Shown here piece after piece: positions 1 through 10,800 of a DNA stretch of 64,000 bases. Position numbers and translations under genes: made by a program. The notes beneath the pieces were generated by a model. The model was not told the DNA's origin. It saw nothing but the letters and a program-made list of their open reading frames with translations, and did no database searches. The DNA is taken from the NCBI RefSeq assembly GCF_900700375.1, contig NC_041720.1, positions 21,500,345 through 21,564,344 on the forward strand. Direction: 5' to 3'. The stretch comes from Denticeps clupeoides. Taxonomy: Eukaryota > Chordata > Actinopteri > Clupeiformes > Denticipitidae. The first letter of the stretch is position 1. Every line of letters starts with the position of its first letter.

Positions 1-214
1 TCATCATTGATGGTGTGGAAGTCCTAAATGAGTTGCCTTCTGTGGCTGCTGGAGTGGCAATGCTCTTGGACTCTGTTATGCTCTTAACATGAAATATCCA
101 CAGGGATTCCGTTTCACCTTTGAGGCTCTTCAGAAGATCCTTATGGAGCTTGATTGCAACAAGATGACCGCCAAGATTCGTAAACTGATTTGTGAGCTCC
201 ACACTGCACAATAG
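1..214 (+). pseudogene. SAMD3-like family gene, last exon (copy 1, cut by window edge)
   Basis: From about 70 to 214 one frame reads LGLCYALNMKYPQGFRFTFE and then a helical tail ending HTAQ-stop. The preceding bases encode IIIDGVEVLNELPSVAAGVA in a different frame, so there is one frame change near 70. This matches the C-terminal domain I recall from the large fish family annotated as sterile-alpha-motif-domain-3-like proteins. Its biochemical role is unknown to me. The exon start lies left of the window, but the second copy shows it (27941). In this copy the FTFE codons are in frame; in the second copy a base is missing there, so the copies carry different single-base errors or alleles. Either a recent pseudogene or a real exon with consensus errors. 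The family call rests on memory of the motif, not on a search. Confidence 0.45.
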
Positions 215-1140
215 TATGTATGGCATGCTTGTATGAGATTGTTTGCTCGTGTGTATTTAAGTAGCCTGTAGTTCTGACAGGCTCCTAGCCAACATTTTAA
301 GAGAGAGAGAACCTCATTGGCACTTAGTGCACTTTTCCAAGTGGTACTATAGCCATTTAAGACTTTTCTGCGTTGTTTGGCCTTGAGTTAATTGCCCTTA
401 AGTTTTTGGATTTGTTTTTATTTGGTCTTATAGGGACATCACTGCTTCCAGAAAGCAACATTTCATTTATAGTTTGGATTGGCTAGAGCGTGCATGTATT
501 TAGACTTAGTACCATGTGCGTTTGTACTGGTTAATTTGCTTGGAAGGCAATACATTTTTTATTTGTCTTGCATATAAATATGCATTTATATATTTGTCTT
601 AAGTTTATATCTGTGTTGAAAACAACAAAGACCATTTTTGATAACAAATGTTTATTTTATGGGCACTGTGTATTAAAATGTTTAGAAACAATAAACAATT
701 TTGAAATAATCTGTTGACCAGTCTTGTTTTTTTTTAAAGAAAATGCTAATTATTTTTGAGGTACAGTAAAATTAAAAAGTGAAAAATATAGTTTTAATAT
801 ATCTAAATACATTAACTGGTGACAAATAAACATTAATTCATGTTGAATGTAAAAACATTAGGTTGGGTCAATTTCAAAATATTAGTTTGGTCCAATAACT
901 ACAATATGGTTGCATGTGAAGAAATTTATTTGGATCAAGTAAAAAAATTAAGGTTCGGTCAAGTGCAGTAATATGATTTACATCAATATAAAATAATCAA
1001 GTCATCTTAAGTGATTCAATTTAGTTTCTCTAAAGTCAAATATTTTAGATGTGAAAATGGGACATCCATTTCTTTAGTTTTAGCACAGTTATTCTTTTTA
1101 CAGTGTTGTTAGCTTTTTTCAGAGAGTTGGCTTACGGTCA
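215..1140. other. 3' UTR and AT-rich flank, no gene seen
   Basis: AT-rich sequence following the stop of the SAMD3-like exon. AATAAA at 690-695 is a plausible polyadenylation signal. At about 860-960 there are loose repeats of a GGTC(A/C)A-containing motif. I see no open frame or RNA gene here. The same stretch recurs at about 28261-29185. Confidence 0.5.
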
Positions 1141-1265
1141 TCCCAGCATGTTTTGACAGAGCTACACAATGGGTCAAAAGAATACTTAGGAAAACGTGCC
1201 GTGCGCTGCCTAGCAAATACCGCACACGTTCCGAGAATGGCACACCACGGCGCCTTTTTCAGGTT

Positions 1266-1296
1266 AACGCTTCTCGGCCTTTTGGCTAAGATCAAG
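1266..1296 (+). ncRNA. U2 snRNA, 5' end fragment
   Basis: About 30 of 31 bases match the start of vertebrate U2 snRNA (AACGCTTCTCGGCCTTTTGG then CTAAGATCAAG; canonical second base T). The match stops exactly after GATCAAG, where U2 would continue TGTAGTATCTG, and LINE 5' sequence follows. Upstream at about 1190-1265 a GC-richer block could be the old U2 promoter, but I cannot assign a PSE. This is the 5' half of a U2 gene split by a U2-targeting LINE. Confidence 0.85.
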
Positions 1297-2061
1297 GGTG
1301 GAGACCTCGATCACTTCCTAAATAGATTAAGGGCTTGTGCCAATTCAGGGCCAAATCCACTTTTATTTGGGAGGATATTGTACTGTTTTTTTGAAGGTAT
1401 TTCTTAACAACTTTGTAGGTAAGTAGTCAATTTAATTTGTATTTTGCTGGTTTTGAATTTATATTTTTTAGGTTTTTTGAGCTTGTTGTTTGGTTTGGTG
1501 TGTTTGTGCACTTTGAGGCGTTAGGTGCCTCCACTATGTCGGCTGTTCGAGCTGGCAGGTGGAGGCACCACAGCGTACGTTTCTTGTTCAGAGAAAACAA
1601 TGGGGTAAAATGTACAATGTCACGACTAGATTTCTCAAGACACCTGGTGCAGAAGTGTTGAAGACATTAACTGCATTATATCCCTACCACAGAGCAATGG
1701 TTTTGATTTAAGTTTAAGAACAGCAAACATGTTAAGAGAGTTTTGGGTCCGTTTTGAACATGTAAAAGAACAGTTTGCCATGTTCAAGGTGGAGAAACTT
1801 TCAGATATTTCCAGGAAAGTAGTGGTCATAAGAATGTTTAATGAAACTGTGATGGGGGAAGACATATGCGTTTGGCAAGGGAGGTTCAAGGTAAAAGGTA
1901 CACCTATGAAAGTGGTGGACGAGGATGGCATCTGGACCTGCGCTTGGAGGATTCCCATTCAACAATGGGAAGATCCAAGCGCACACCAGGGCCTGAAACA
2001 AATACCACAAGTGATAGTGTTGGGGGAGAATCGGGGCTATATCTACTATCAAGGCATGCCT
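1297..2061 (+). mobile_element. Keno-like Tx1-clade LINE, 5' UTR and start of ORF1
   Basis: Directly abuts the U2 5' fragment. A 5' UTR with a tandem GGTGCCTCCACTATGTCG-type motif is followed by a frame running through [19 protein letters not shown] and on to [12 protein letters not shown], where homology to the minus-strand relative at 17220-19713 stops. In that relative the next residues are the first zinc knuckle, so this copy ends just before the knuckles. Tx1-clade LINEs encode an ORF1 nucleic-acid-binding protein and an ORF2 with endonuclease and reverse transcriptase; the Keno family is known to insert into U2 genes. After the break comes spacer-like sequence (about 2062-2095, related to 19893-19930) and an A-rich run. 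Confidence 0.7.
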
Positions 2062-2240
2062 GTGTATGATTGTCTTAGAGAACGCAGACACAGAAACCTG
2101 CAGTGAAGTTTATAATAAAAAAAAAAAAGAAAAAAGGTGAGAAAACGTATCAAAGAGTGAAAATACCCCTTAACTTACTTTAAAAAAAGTTAACAAGGCG
2201 ATGTAAATACTTTCATTTTAAAAGTTTTACAATAGTTAAA

Positions 2241-2358
2241 GCTTACAGCACCTGGCATTCCCACGTAGTCTCCCATCCAAGTACTAACCAGGCCCAAGCC
2301 TTCTTAGCTTCTGAGATCAGACAAGATTGGGCAATCTTCAGCTGGTATGGCCGTAAGC
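2241..2358 (-). rRNA. 5S rRNA-like gene a (degenerate)
   Basis: On the minus strand it begins GCTTACGGCCATACCAGCTG and ends CAGGTGCTGTAAGC, so both ends of a 5S gene are present at normal length (118 bases). The internal region is altered (for example AAGAAGGCTTGGGCCTGG where canonical 5S has AAGCAGGGTCGGGCCTGG), so it is probably not a working gene. It lies downstream of the split U2 at 2659-3960 on the same strand. Confidence 0.8.
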
Positions 2359-2400
2359 AAACTCTGCTTGAAAATCTTGAACTTTACACCAAAGGGGCTT

Positions 2401-2553
2401 AAGATAAGAGATAAGATAATCCTTTATTAGTCCCACAAGTGGGAAATTGCACTTGTCACGGCAGAAAGTGGACAGAAGCAGAAGGTAATAGCAGCAAAAA
2501 CAGAGGTAATAGTATCACCAAAAAAAATAAGATAAATATAAATGTACAATATT
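2401..2553 (-). mobile_element. Rex1 LINE, short 3' fragment
   Basis: Reads on the minus strand into the Rex1-type tail (CACTTGTGGGACTAATAAAG then TATCT-like repeats), the same tail as the longer Rex1 at 4266-5266. The uninterrupted spacer at about 5455-5470 shows the empty site: the insertion lies between GGGGCTT and the AAACATATC block. Confidence 0.8.
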
Positions 2554-2670
2554 GAAAACATATCAAAGAGTGATACTCCCGCTTTACTGTCAAATTATGA
2601 TGTAGAAAAGGCAAAAAGTTGGAGTGGTAAGCTTTTATTTTCAAAACAACAAATAAAGTGCACACCTTCC

Positions 2671-3830
2671 TGTCACGTCCATGCGGGCATGACGCGGCGG
2701 GTGCACGGAGAGGAGGACGAAGAGTGACGAGGAATGAAGGACGCTTTCACCTGACATCACGAAACCGGGGTTTAATTAGTGAATCACAGGACAGGGGAGA
2801 CATCCGAGACGTAGACACTGGTGAACACGGAACATAACTTCAAAAGACCTGACAGCGGACAGAAACAGGGCAGCTTTATACATTTGACACAGGTGAGAAC
2901 GATTAGGGAACATTACACATGACAACAATGAAACTCCGGTCCGGATCCTGTTCCGGACCGGAGTAACCCCATTTCGGACCGGATCCTGACAGAATCCCCC
3001 CTCCTATGGCACGACGCCTGGCGGGCCAGACGAAGCAGTCCATGAAGGAGGGAGAAAAGTCCAAACACAGTCTAAATGGTCCGAGTGGACAGGAGGAATC
3101 GAACGGAATCGATTCAAAAACCAGAAAGGATGAGATGAACAGAGAGGATTGATAAATGACTGAATGAATGAATGAATGAATGGTCCAGTATTCCAGATGG
3201 ACGAGCGGCGGTTCTCCAGCGCAGACGGCTTCGGGCCAGTTTGGTACCGGCACCTCGTCCGCCGTCCGCATGCGTCCGCCGCTCCCTGTCAGTCTCCGGC
3301 TCGCCCCGCTGAATGGCCGCTCCTCACCTTCAACGCCGCCAGACACGGGACTGAGAGGCAGGGGTCGGGACCCTGCTGAATGAAGCCATGGAAGGCCAGG
3401 GACAAGGAAGCTGGCGGCGTCCTCCCGGCGAGTCGCGGCTCCTCCGATCTCAGCGGGGCTGCGTCAGGTGGCGTCCAAATGTGGGTGAGGTCTTTCTGTC
3501 ACGTCCATGCGGGCATGACGCGGCGGGTGAATGGAGAGGAGGACGAAGAGTGACGAAGAGTGACGAGGAATGGAGGACGCTTTCACCTGACATCACGAAA
3601 CCGGGGTTTAATTAGTGAATCACAGGACAGGGGAGACATCCGAGACGTAGACACTGGTGAACACGGAACATAACTTCAAAGACCTGACAGTGGACAGAAA
3701 CGAACAGGGCAGCTTTATACAATTAACACAGGTGAAAACGATTAGGGAACATTACACAGGACAACAATGAAACTCCGGTCCGGATCCTGTTCCGGACCGG
3801 AGTAACCCCATTTCGGACCGGATCCTGACA
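2671..3830 (-). mobile_element. Short LTR mini-element (TRIM-like fossil)
   Basis: Two direct LTRs, 2671-2991 and 3497-3830, flank only about 505 bp. Each begins TGTCACG and ends CTGACA. The element is flanked by the 5-bp target duplication CTTCC (2666-2670 and 3831-3835). Orientation is minus: the LTR has TATAAAGC and then ATTAAA on that strand, and a purine-rich tract (AGGAGGGGGGATTC) abuts the LTR at 2991. No gag or pol is visible, so it is non-autonomous. The LTRs differ by roughly 3% plus small indels by eye, implying modest age. It sits inside the 3' stem-loop of a U2 gene. Confidence 0.85.
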
Positions 3831-3835
3831 CTTCC

Positions 3836-3960
3836 AGATGCAATGCAATACTGGGTTGATGCGTGGAGCGGATGGAGCAGGCCCCTTTGCCAACTCCCTG
3901 TTCTAAAAATCCTCTTATTATGTAGTCCAACACTGGGGGACGTATCAGATATTAAACTGA
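3836..3960 (-). ncRNA. U2 snRNA pseudogene split by LTR mini-element
   Basis: On the minus strand this reads CAGTTTAATATCTGATACGT and CCCCCAGTG, through the central region, to GCGGATGGAGC, ATGCATCAACCCAGTATTGC and the terminal stem. The last bases of U2 (GGAAGGTGTGCAC on the minus strand) lie on the other side of the LTR element, at 2659-2670. The U2 5' third is missing: sequence before CAGTTTAATATC is unrelated. The Sm-site region is altered. Its 5S partner is 2241-2358. Confidence 0.8.
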
Positions 3961-4043
3961 CATCAGGGTGCGTCGCACCTTAAGTCCCACAAGAGTGAAA
4001 ATACCCAATAACTTACTTTAAAAAAAGCTAACAAATAGTTAAA

Positions 4044-4161
4044 GTTTACAGCACCTGGTATTCCCAGGCAGTCTCCCATCCAAGTACTAACCAGGCCCAA
4101 GCCTTCTTAGCTTCCGAGATAAGACAAGGTCGGGTGTTGTTCAGCTGGTATGGCCGTAAGC
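4044..4161 (-). rRNA. 5S rRNA-like gene b (degenerate)
   Basis: Full-length 5S on the minus strand, starting GCTTACGGCCATACCAGC and ending ACCAGGTGCTGTAAAC. The box C-like GGATGGGAGACTGCCTGG is close to canonical, but the 5' half carries deletions and changes. It lies between the split U2 (3960) and the Rex1 at 4266, so its own upstream U2 appears to be lost. Confidence 0.8.
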
Positions 4162-4265
4162 AAACTCTGCTTGAAAATCTTGGACTTTAGACAAAAGGGC
4201 TTTCAAAACATTACAAAGAGTGAAAATAACTCATAAGTTACTTTGAAAAAAGCTAACAAAGCTAT

Positions 4266-5266
4266 GCAAAGCGATGGGGCCCCGCAGGGACAGAAGGCGC
4301 CGTTCCTCTTCACAATCTATATTGCAGACTTCTCACACAACTCCACCAACTGCTTCCTGCAGAAGTTCTGTGATGACTCTGCAATAGTCGGCCTCATCAC
4401 TGATGGGGACGACAGGGAGTACATAGAACTGACAAGGGACTTTGTGGACTGGTGTCAGCAGAACTACCTCCAGATCAACACTGGAAAAACCAAGGAGCTG
4501 GTGGTAGACTTCCGCAGGCACAAACATCCTCCACTGCAACCACTGGACATCCAGGGTATGGATATTGAGGCAGTGGAGAGCTACAAGTACCTTGGTGTTC
4601 ACCTGAACAATAAACTGGACTGGACTCATAACACAAATGCACTTTATAAAAAAGGGCAGAGCAGCTGTACCTGCTGCGGAGACTCAGGTCTTTTGGAGTA
4701 CAGGGGCCACTCATAAAGACTTTTTATGACTCTGTAGTGGCATCAGCCATCTTTCACGGTGTGGTCTGCTGGGGTAGCAGCATCTCTGCTGGGGACAGGA
4801 AGAGGCTGAAAAGGCTGATCCGGAAGGCCAGCTCTGTTCTAGGATGCCCTCTGGACCCAGTGGAGGTGATGAGTGACAGGAGAATGGTGGACAACATCTC
4901 CCACCCCATGCAGGAAACTCTGACAGCACTGAGCAGCTCCTTCAGTGGCAGGCTCTGCACCCACGATGTGGGAAGGAGAGGTTCAGAAGGTCTTTTCTTC
5001 CAACCGCTGTCAGACTCTATAACAAAGACCTCACAGCTGACCACACACACACAGACAAACACACACACTTTGGCACATTCTGTTAAATTGTTAAGTGTTT
5101 TAATTGTAAATTTGTACATATATACAGATACATATTTATCTTGTTTTTTGTGCTGCTATTACCTCTGTTTTTGCTGCTATTACTTTCTGCTTCTATCCAC
5201 TTTCTGCCGTGACAAGTGAAATTTCCTACTTGTGGGACTAATAAAAGTTTATCTTATCTTATCTTA
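4266..5266 (+). mobile_element. Rex1/Babar LINE, 5'-truncated copy
   Basis: Encodes the C-terminal half of a Rex1 reverse transcriptase: FCDDSAIVGLITDGDDREY (palm motif C, normally ADD), then the thumb-region motifs TGKTKELVVDFRRHK and ESYKYLGVHLNNKLDW. After a frame change near 4720 it reads ASAIFHGVVCWGSSI and on to the C-terminus. The 3' UTR ends in TATCT-type repeats at 5245-5266, the Rex1 hallmark. The unit at about 2205-2225 shows the pre-insertion spacer, placing the site in a GCGATG/TAAATACTTTC junction between two 5S copies. Confidence 0.85.
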
Positions 5267-5302
5267 AATACTTTCATTTTAAAAAGTTTTTCAATAGTTA
5301 AA

Positions 5303-5420
5303 GCTTACAGCACCTGGTATTCCCAGGTAGTCTCCCATCCAAGTACTAACCAGGCCCAAGCCTTCTTAGCTTCCGAGATCAGACGAGATCTTGTGTTCTT
5401 CAGCTGGTATGGTCGTGAGC
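5303..5420 (-). rRNA. 5S rRNA-like gene c (best conserved)
   Basis: Minus strand, 118 bases, with both termini and long matches to vertebrate 5S: ATCTCGTCTGATCTCGGAAG, then CTAAG, GCCTGGTTAGTACTTGGATG and GGAGACTACCTGGGAATACC. Downstream on the minus strand a TTTTT run within 25 bases could serve as a Pol III terminator. It lies about 140 bases downstream of the U2 at 5558-5688 on the same strand, which defines the U2-5S linked unit. Confidence 0.85.
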
Positions 5421-5557
5421 AAACTGTGCTTGAAAATCTTGGACTTTAAACAAAAGGGGCTTGTAAACATATCAAAGAGTGAAAACTCCCGCTTTACAGT
5501 CATATGATGGTGAAAAGGCAAAAAGTTTGTGTGGTAAGTTTTTATTTGCAACACAAG

Positions 5558-5688
5558 GCAATGCAATACTGGGTCGATGCGTGGAGCGGATGGAGCAAGC
5601 CCCTTTGCAGACTTCCTGTTCTAAAAATCCGCTTAATATGTAGTCCCCCGCTGGGGGACGTATCAGATATTAAACTGATAAGAAGAGA
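5558..5688 (-). ncRNA. U2 snRNA, all but the 5' end, abutting LINE poly(A)
   Basis: On the minus strand it begins TCTCTTCTTATCAGTTTAAT then ATCTGATACGT, corresponding to U2 from about nucleotide 38. It continues through the branch-site region, TAAGCGGATTTTTAGAACAG and GGGGCTTGCTCC to the stem with CACGCATCGACCCAGTATTG. The 5' U2 bases are replaced by an A-run that ends the Keno-like LINE at 5689. This is the 3' half of a U2 gene split at a specific internal position. Confidence 0.85.
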
Positions 5689-6846
5689 TTTTTTTTAGTA
5701 TTTTTTTATGTGACAGTCAAAATTATTCATCTTTTTTAATACATTTTTTTGTTTCTACAAATGACATTAAGTGTAAATCATAGTAACAGATTTACATGTT
5801 TGAACAAAAATTTTAAATGACATAAGTTGTAAAAATAGTAAATAAATAAATAACAATTAAGTCAAGTAGAAGTCTGTGGAAAGGGCTGCAGGTGTAGCAG
5901 AGTCCTGGGGGCCGATCCAGGTTTCAGTCAGTGCGAGTACTTCGAGGTTGCGTTCTGTTGCAAAAGCGGGAAAGTCAGCTTTGTTGACCGCCGACTGACA
6001 GTTCCACAGCCTGAAAGCGTACTCAGGGTGACAGTACAGCTAACGCAGTAACGCGAGTGTAGTACCCAAAGTACAGGTTAAATTGGCATCATCTTCAGAT
6101 GTCCCAGGTATGACCCCATCCAGAATTTGACCATGGCTGCAGTTTTATCTTCTTTGGAGGGGTTTGTTGCATACTTTAGATGTAGGGCAGTGTATTTACT
6201 TCCAAGAAATAAATAGGGGTCTGGGAGCCTCTTTCCTCCTTTCTTTTGACTTTTTTCACCTGCATTCTTTTTAGTCTTTCCCATTTTGACTCCCATAGGA
6301 AGAAAACACTGCCCTATCCAGGCTCACCAAGAAGACCCTAGGTGGAATAAAAAAAGAACAGTAAAAGCAAAGGCAAATTCACTGCTTTAATAATTGAAAT
6401 TTTCCCTTCCATCGTCAGACCTTCCCCTTCTCTGACAAATTCAACCTTACGTTTGTTTGTTTAAAATCCATGTCCATCTCTGTTGGTATGCCCCCCATTA
6501 CCCAAAGAGCTGGGCTTCAGACTTGCGCCTGTTGAGCTTTGCTCCTGATGCCTCTCCACACCATTCAGTCAACTCCAGAGCTCTTTGGGCCGATATGGCA
6601 TCCGTGCTTAAAAGGGTCACATCATCCATGTATAAAACACACTTTGCTGTTAATCCACCTGGTAAACTCAGCCCACTGATCCATTGGTCCCTTCGCATGA
6701 TCTGTGCCAGTAGCTCGATGCATGCCACGAACAGGAGTGGAGATAGTGGACACCCCTGACGAACACTAGAATCAATGTCTATTGTTTTGTTCAAAACCCC
6801 ATTAACCAAGATCTTGCTATTTATGTGAGAAGGATCTGGCTGCAGC
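5689..6846 (-). mobile_element. Keno-like Tx1-clade LINE, ORF2 C-terminus, 3' UTR and poly(A)
   Basis: From 6838 downward it encodes SSVRQGCPLSPLLFVACIEL (palm motif B), VLYMDDVTLLST (catalytic motif C, here MDD) and EWCGEASGAKLNRRKSEAQL (palm/thumb). Near the C-terminus it reads PDPYLFLGSKYTALHLKYAT and FWMGSYLGHLK. An AT-rich 3' UTR (about 5690-5870) ends in an A-run joined to U2. An L2 fragment lies in the C-terminal or UTR part. The coding sequence resumes across the Zisupton-like insertion at 17220, so this is the 3' half of the element at 17220-19713. Several frame changes are present; it is dead. Confidence 0.75.
5875..6040 (-). mobile_element. L2 LINE fragment (endonuclease region)
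   Basis: The minus strand matches the L2 at about 8425-8575: the stretch encoding [13 protein letters not shown](I)PAF and LTETWI. It lies between the 3' UTR and the coding end of the Keno-like LINE, so it inserted into that element. Confidence 0.75.
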
Positions 6847-6865
6847 CACTGTGGAGGTCCACAGT
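6839..6865. repeat. Left target duplication and terminal inverted repeat of Zisupton-like element
   Basis: GCTGCAGC (6839-6846) is followed by the element end CACTGTGGAGGTCCACAGT (6847-6865). The right end read in reverse is CACAGTGGAGCTCCACAGT, so 17 of 19 bases match. Similarity continues inward with GAAACA and ACAGTAG-type blocks. Confidence 0.75.
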
Positions 6866-7845
6866 GAGTAGAAACATGTGACCTCCACAGTAGTCGAAAA
6901 CTCATGACTTCAAAATTGTAGTTTTTGTGTTGTATGCCATATTGCACTATATTGGAATAAAAGGTTTAAAAAATATAGGATATACTTAAAATAAATCGAC
7001 TTTCACAGAAAAAAAAACTAAATTACATTTTTGTTACTGAGAAATAAATGTGGTTCTAATTAACGATGTTTTTTAAATGCGTAAAATGTATAAAAATGAT
7101 TGATTACAAGGCCTTATTTTGGAACAGCCAGTACACAGCAGTATGCAGATCTTCAACAACTGCTGGCTCCTGTGTCAAGCAAATGATGCAGAACAGTTAT
7201 TTTAACAGTGAGTCAAAAGTCACTAACCATTTAATTACACTAGTGTTTAAAGTGAACACTGACCTGACTGACTTCCGGTATCTTATGCTTTTTCAGCCTG
7301 AAAATGGCCACATGTTATCCTTGCAGCACAGCTTTGGCACCCTCTGTGCAGTGTGCAAAAAGCTTGCCATGGCTTAACAGAAAATGTTGATATTGTTAAT
7401 GTGTCTAAACCTTCAGTACAGAAGTAGTAATATAAGCCAAAATATAAATACCTCCTGATATCAAAGTTCTCCATCAACAGCAAGCACCACCATTTCCGCA
7501 AGTATGGCATGTCTGACTGTAAAATATCAATATGAACAATATTTAACAACTTTCAAAAGATGTAAGACTCTGTTGCTCTCAAATTAAATAGGATACTTAC
7601 AGTACTATGGTGTAATCAAATGATGCATCCAGTGCAGACTGTTTGGGGAAAAAAAAAAAAAAATTACATTGTTTTGGAGCTTAATTTAACTTTTGTATGA
7701 ATCTTAAGGTAAACTGAATAACAGAAAAATCACCATTAACATGAAGATCCTACAGTCAATTCCAAAGTTTTGACTCTGAAAACCTTTTATTACAATGAAA
7801 ATAAATCCTAATTAATAAAATCCCTTAAAAGAAGACTAGTAATTC

Positions 7846-10800
7846 TAGTCTAGACACAGCGGTAAGCTTTCTCGCGCGGTTCTCTGTAGAGGTGAGTAAA
7901 TAAACTTTGACTCTGTCTTGGGTAGCTTGTTTTTAAGAAGTGCTTGTGTTTTTGTTGACGTGACTAGGCGAGCTAAGTTAATGTATTAGCTTTCGCTGTC
8001 GTTATTGTTGTCAATCGGCGTCAGTTTCACCCGAACTAGGTACACGCCCACTCTTGCGTAGTCGTGAAACGGGTTATAGTCAACTCCACTACCTGTGGAC
8101 CGCACCTGTAGTCACTCACAATTTGACCTGTACTTGTGGTACTACTCTCGCGCTACCGCGTCAGTGGTAGCGTCAGCCCTTGTGTGAAGACCCACTTGGG
8201 TAAAGACCTGCGACTCGTCCTGCGCGACTCTACCGAGCAGTAAAACCAAAATACAGGTAACTTCACCCATGCTCCTCTCCTACTTCTTTTTGCTAATCAT
8301 GTCCATCCAGAACATTCCGCTCATTCACTCCAGGCGCCCTCCTCGATTCAATACAAACAGAACACGCAACACACATAACCTCCACACACTCTCCCAGGCC
8401 TCATCTTGCCACCCTGAGTACTTGTTCGGACTGTGGAACTGTCAGTCGGCAGTCAACAAAGCAGACTTCATTCCTGCTTTTGCTACAGAACGAAATCTCC
8501 AAGTACTCGCACTGACTGAGACCTGGATCCGCCCCCATGACTCCGCTACACCTGCAGCCCTTTCCACAGACTTCTACTTCTCTCATACCCCCCGCCCCAC
8601 TGGCAGGGGAGGGGGCACAGGCTTGCTCATTTCCAAGGACTGGAAATTCACTCCCGTTTCTGCTATTCAAACAACCAGTTTTGAGTTCCATGCAGTAACT
8701 ATTACACACCCAGTAAAAATGTCCATAGTTGCTGTATATCGTCCTCCAGGTCCGCTGGGGAACTTTGTAGAGGAACTAGACACAACTCTCTCCTCAATTA
8801 TAGATGAGGAACTGCCCCTTGTGCTACTAGGAGACTTCAACCTCGATCTCCTCAAGCCACAAACCACTGACTTCCAACACTTCATCTCTGCTTCCAACTT
8901 CACACTTCTCTGCACGCCCGCAACGCACAGAGCTGGAAAACAACTAGATCTCGTACTCACACGCAAATGCTCCACAGCCAACACTTCTGTCGTTCCTCTA
9001 CATCTATCCGATCACTCTTTTATTCACTTCAGACTATCCCCCCTGGCACGCACCACACCCACCTCACACTTAACACAATTTCGCCGTAATCTCCGTACCC
9101 TCTGCCCTACTCAATTGTCTTCCGCTGTCTCCTCTGAGCTCTCCCCCCTAGACATCCTCTCTATTCAGGACACTAACCGTGCTACAGACATCCTTTTCTC
9201 CACACTAACATCTTGCCTCGAGAGACTCTGCCCTCTAACCTCAAAACCAACACGTGCGACTCCACCCTCACCGTGGATCTCTGACGAGGTTCGTCGCCAC
9301 AGGTCCCACCATAGAGCAGCTGAAAGGCAGTGGAGGAAATCCAAGTGCCCGCTTCAACTTAATAAGTATCAATCTCTCCTAAAATCCTTCTCTGCTGCTG
9401 TAACTACAGCAAAGACCAGATACTTCCAGGACAAAGTAAACAACTGCAATGACTCTCGAAAACTTTTCTCGACTTTCAACCGTCTCCTGAATCCTCCACC
9501 CCTCCCCCCTCCACTTCTCTCTCATCTGAAGACTTCGCCACCTTCTTCACAGAAAAGGTGGCTGACATTAGCAAACAATTCTCACCACCTAACCCCAGAC
9601 CCCGTCCTGCTGTTACCTCTGAAACCAGGAATCTGTCTTCCTTTACTCCCCTCTTTGAATCAGACGTGTCTACACTTCTCCAGTCTAGTCACCCCACCAC
9701 CTGCTCCCTGGATCCAATCCCCTCACACCTCCTTCAGTCCATACAGCCCACCATATTATCTGCTCTGACACATGTCTTAAACTCCTCACTCACAACAGGA
9801 ACATTCCCCACTGCTTTCAAACAGGCTGTCATTACTCCCCTGCTCAAAAAACCCACATTAAACCCATCTCTACTGGATAGCTACCGCCCAGTCTCCAACC
9901 TTCCTTTTCTTTAAAAAATTCTTGAAAGAGCAGTCCTGGCTCAACTTTCCTAATTTCTCCACAAGCATGATCTTCTTGACCCTTTTCAGTCTGGTTTCAG
10001 GAAAGGGCATTCTACTGAAACCTCCCTCCTGGCAATGATGGATGACCTTCGTGCTGCAAGAGCTGCCCGCAGATCATCCGTCCTTGTTCTACTTGATCTA
10101 TCTGCTGCCTTCGATACAGTTAACCACGAAATTCTTCTCACCACACTCTCTGATTTAGGAGTCACAGGAACCGCACTAGATTGGTTCACCTCTTATCTTT
10201 ACGACAGGTCCTTCAAGGTATAATGGGAGGTGAGACATCTGTCCTCTCTAGGGTAACCACAGGGGTTCCACAAGGCTCTGTCCTTGGCCCCCTTCTATTC
10301 TCAATATACACTCGCTCACTTGGTCACATCATCCAATCACATGGCTTCTCCTATCACTCCTATGCTGATGACACCCAGCTCTATCTGTCATTCCCACCAG
10401 AAGATGCTACTATAGCAACAAAAATTTCGGCCTGCCTCTCAGACATATCGGCATGGATGTCTGAGCGACACCTCCAACTCAACCTATCCAAAACCGAGAT
10501 TCTGATCTTTCCGGGCAACAATTCTCCTCAGCAAAACCTTTCAATTCAAATTGGATCGCTATTGTTAACACCCACAGCATCTGCAAAAAGCCTTGGGGTT
10601 TGGATAGATAACAAACTGAGTTTGAACCATCATGTTGCTGCGATCTCCAGATCCTGCAGGTTCACTCTCTACAACATTCGCAAGATTCGGCCTTTTCTCT
10701 CACAACAGGCTACGCAGCTCCTCGTCCAGGCAATGGTCATCTCCAAACTCGACTACTGTAACTCTCTCCTGGCTGGAGCCTCTGCAGTCACCATAAAACC

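Noticed and set aside
2241-2358. 5S-derived SINE (SINE3 type)
   Set aside because: Both 5S termini are present at normal length and no LINE-like tail follows; U2 sits at a constant distance, so these are array units.
3176-3615. Overlapping GC-rich open frames of 67-75 codons, also at 31216-31655
   Set aside because: They lie in the interior and LTR of the short LTR element, have repeat-derived low-complexity composition and no recognisable domain.
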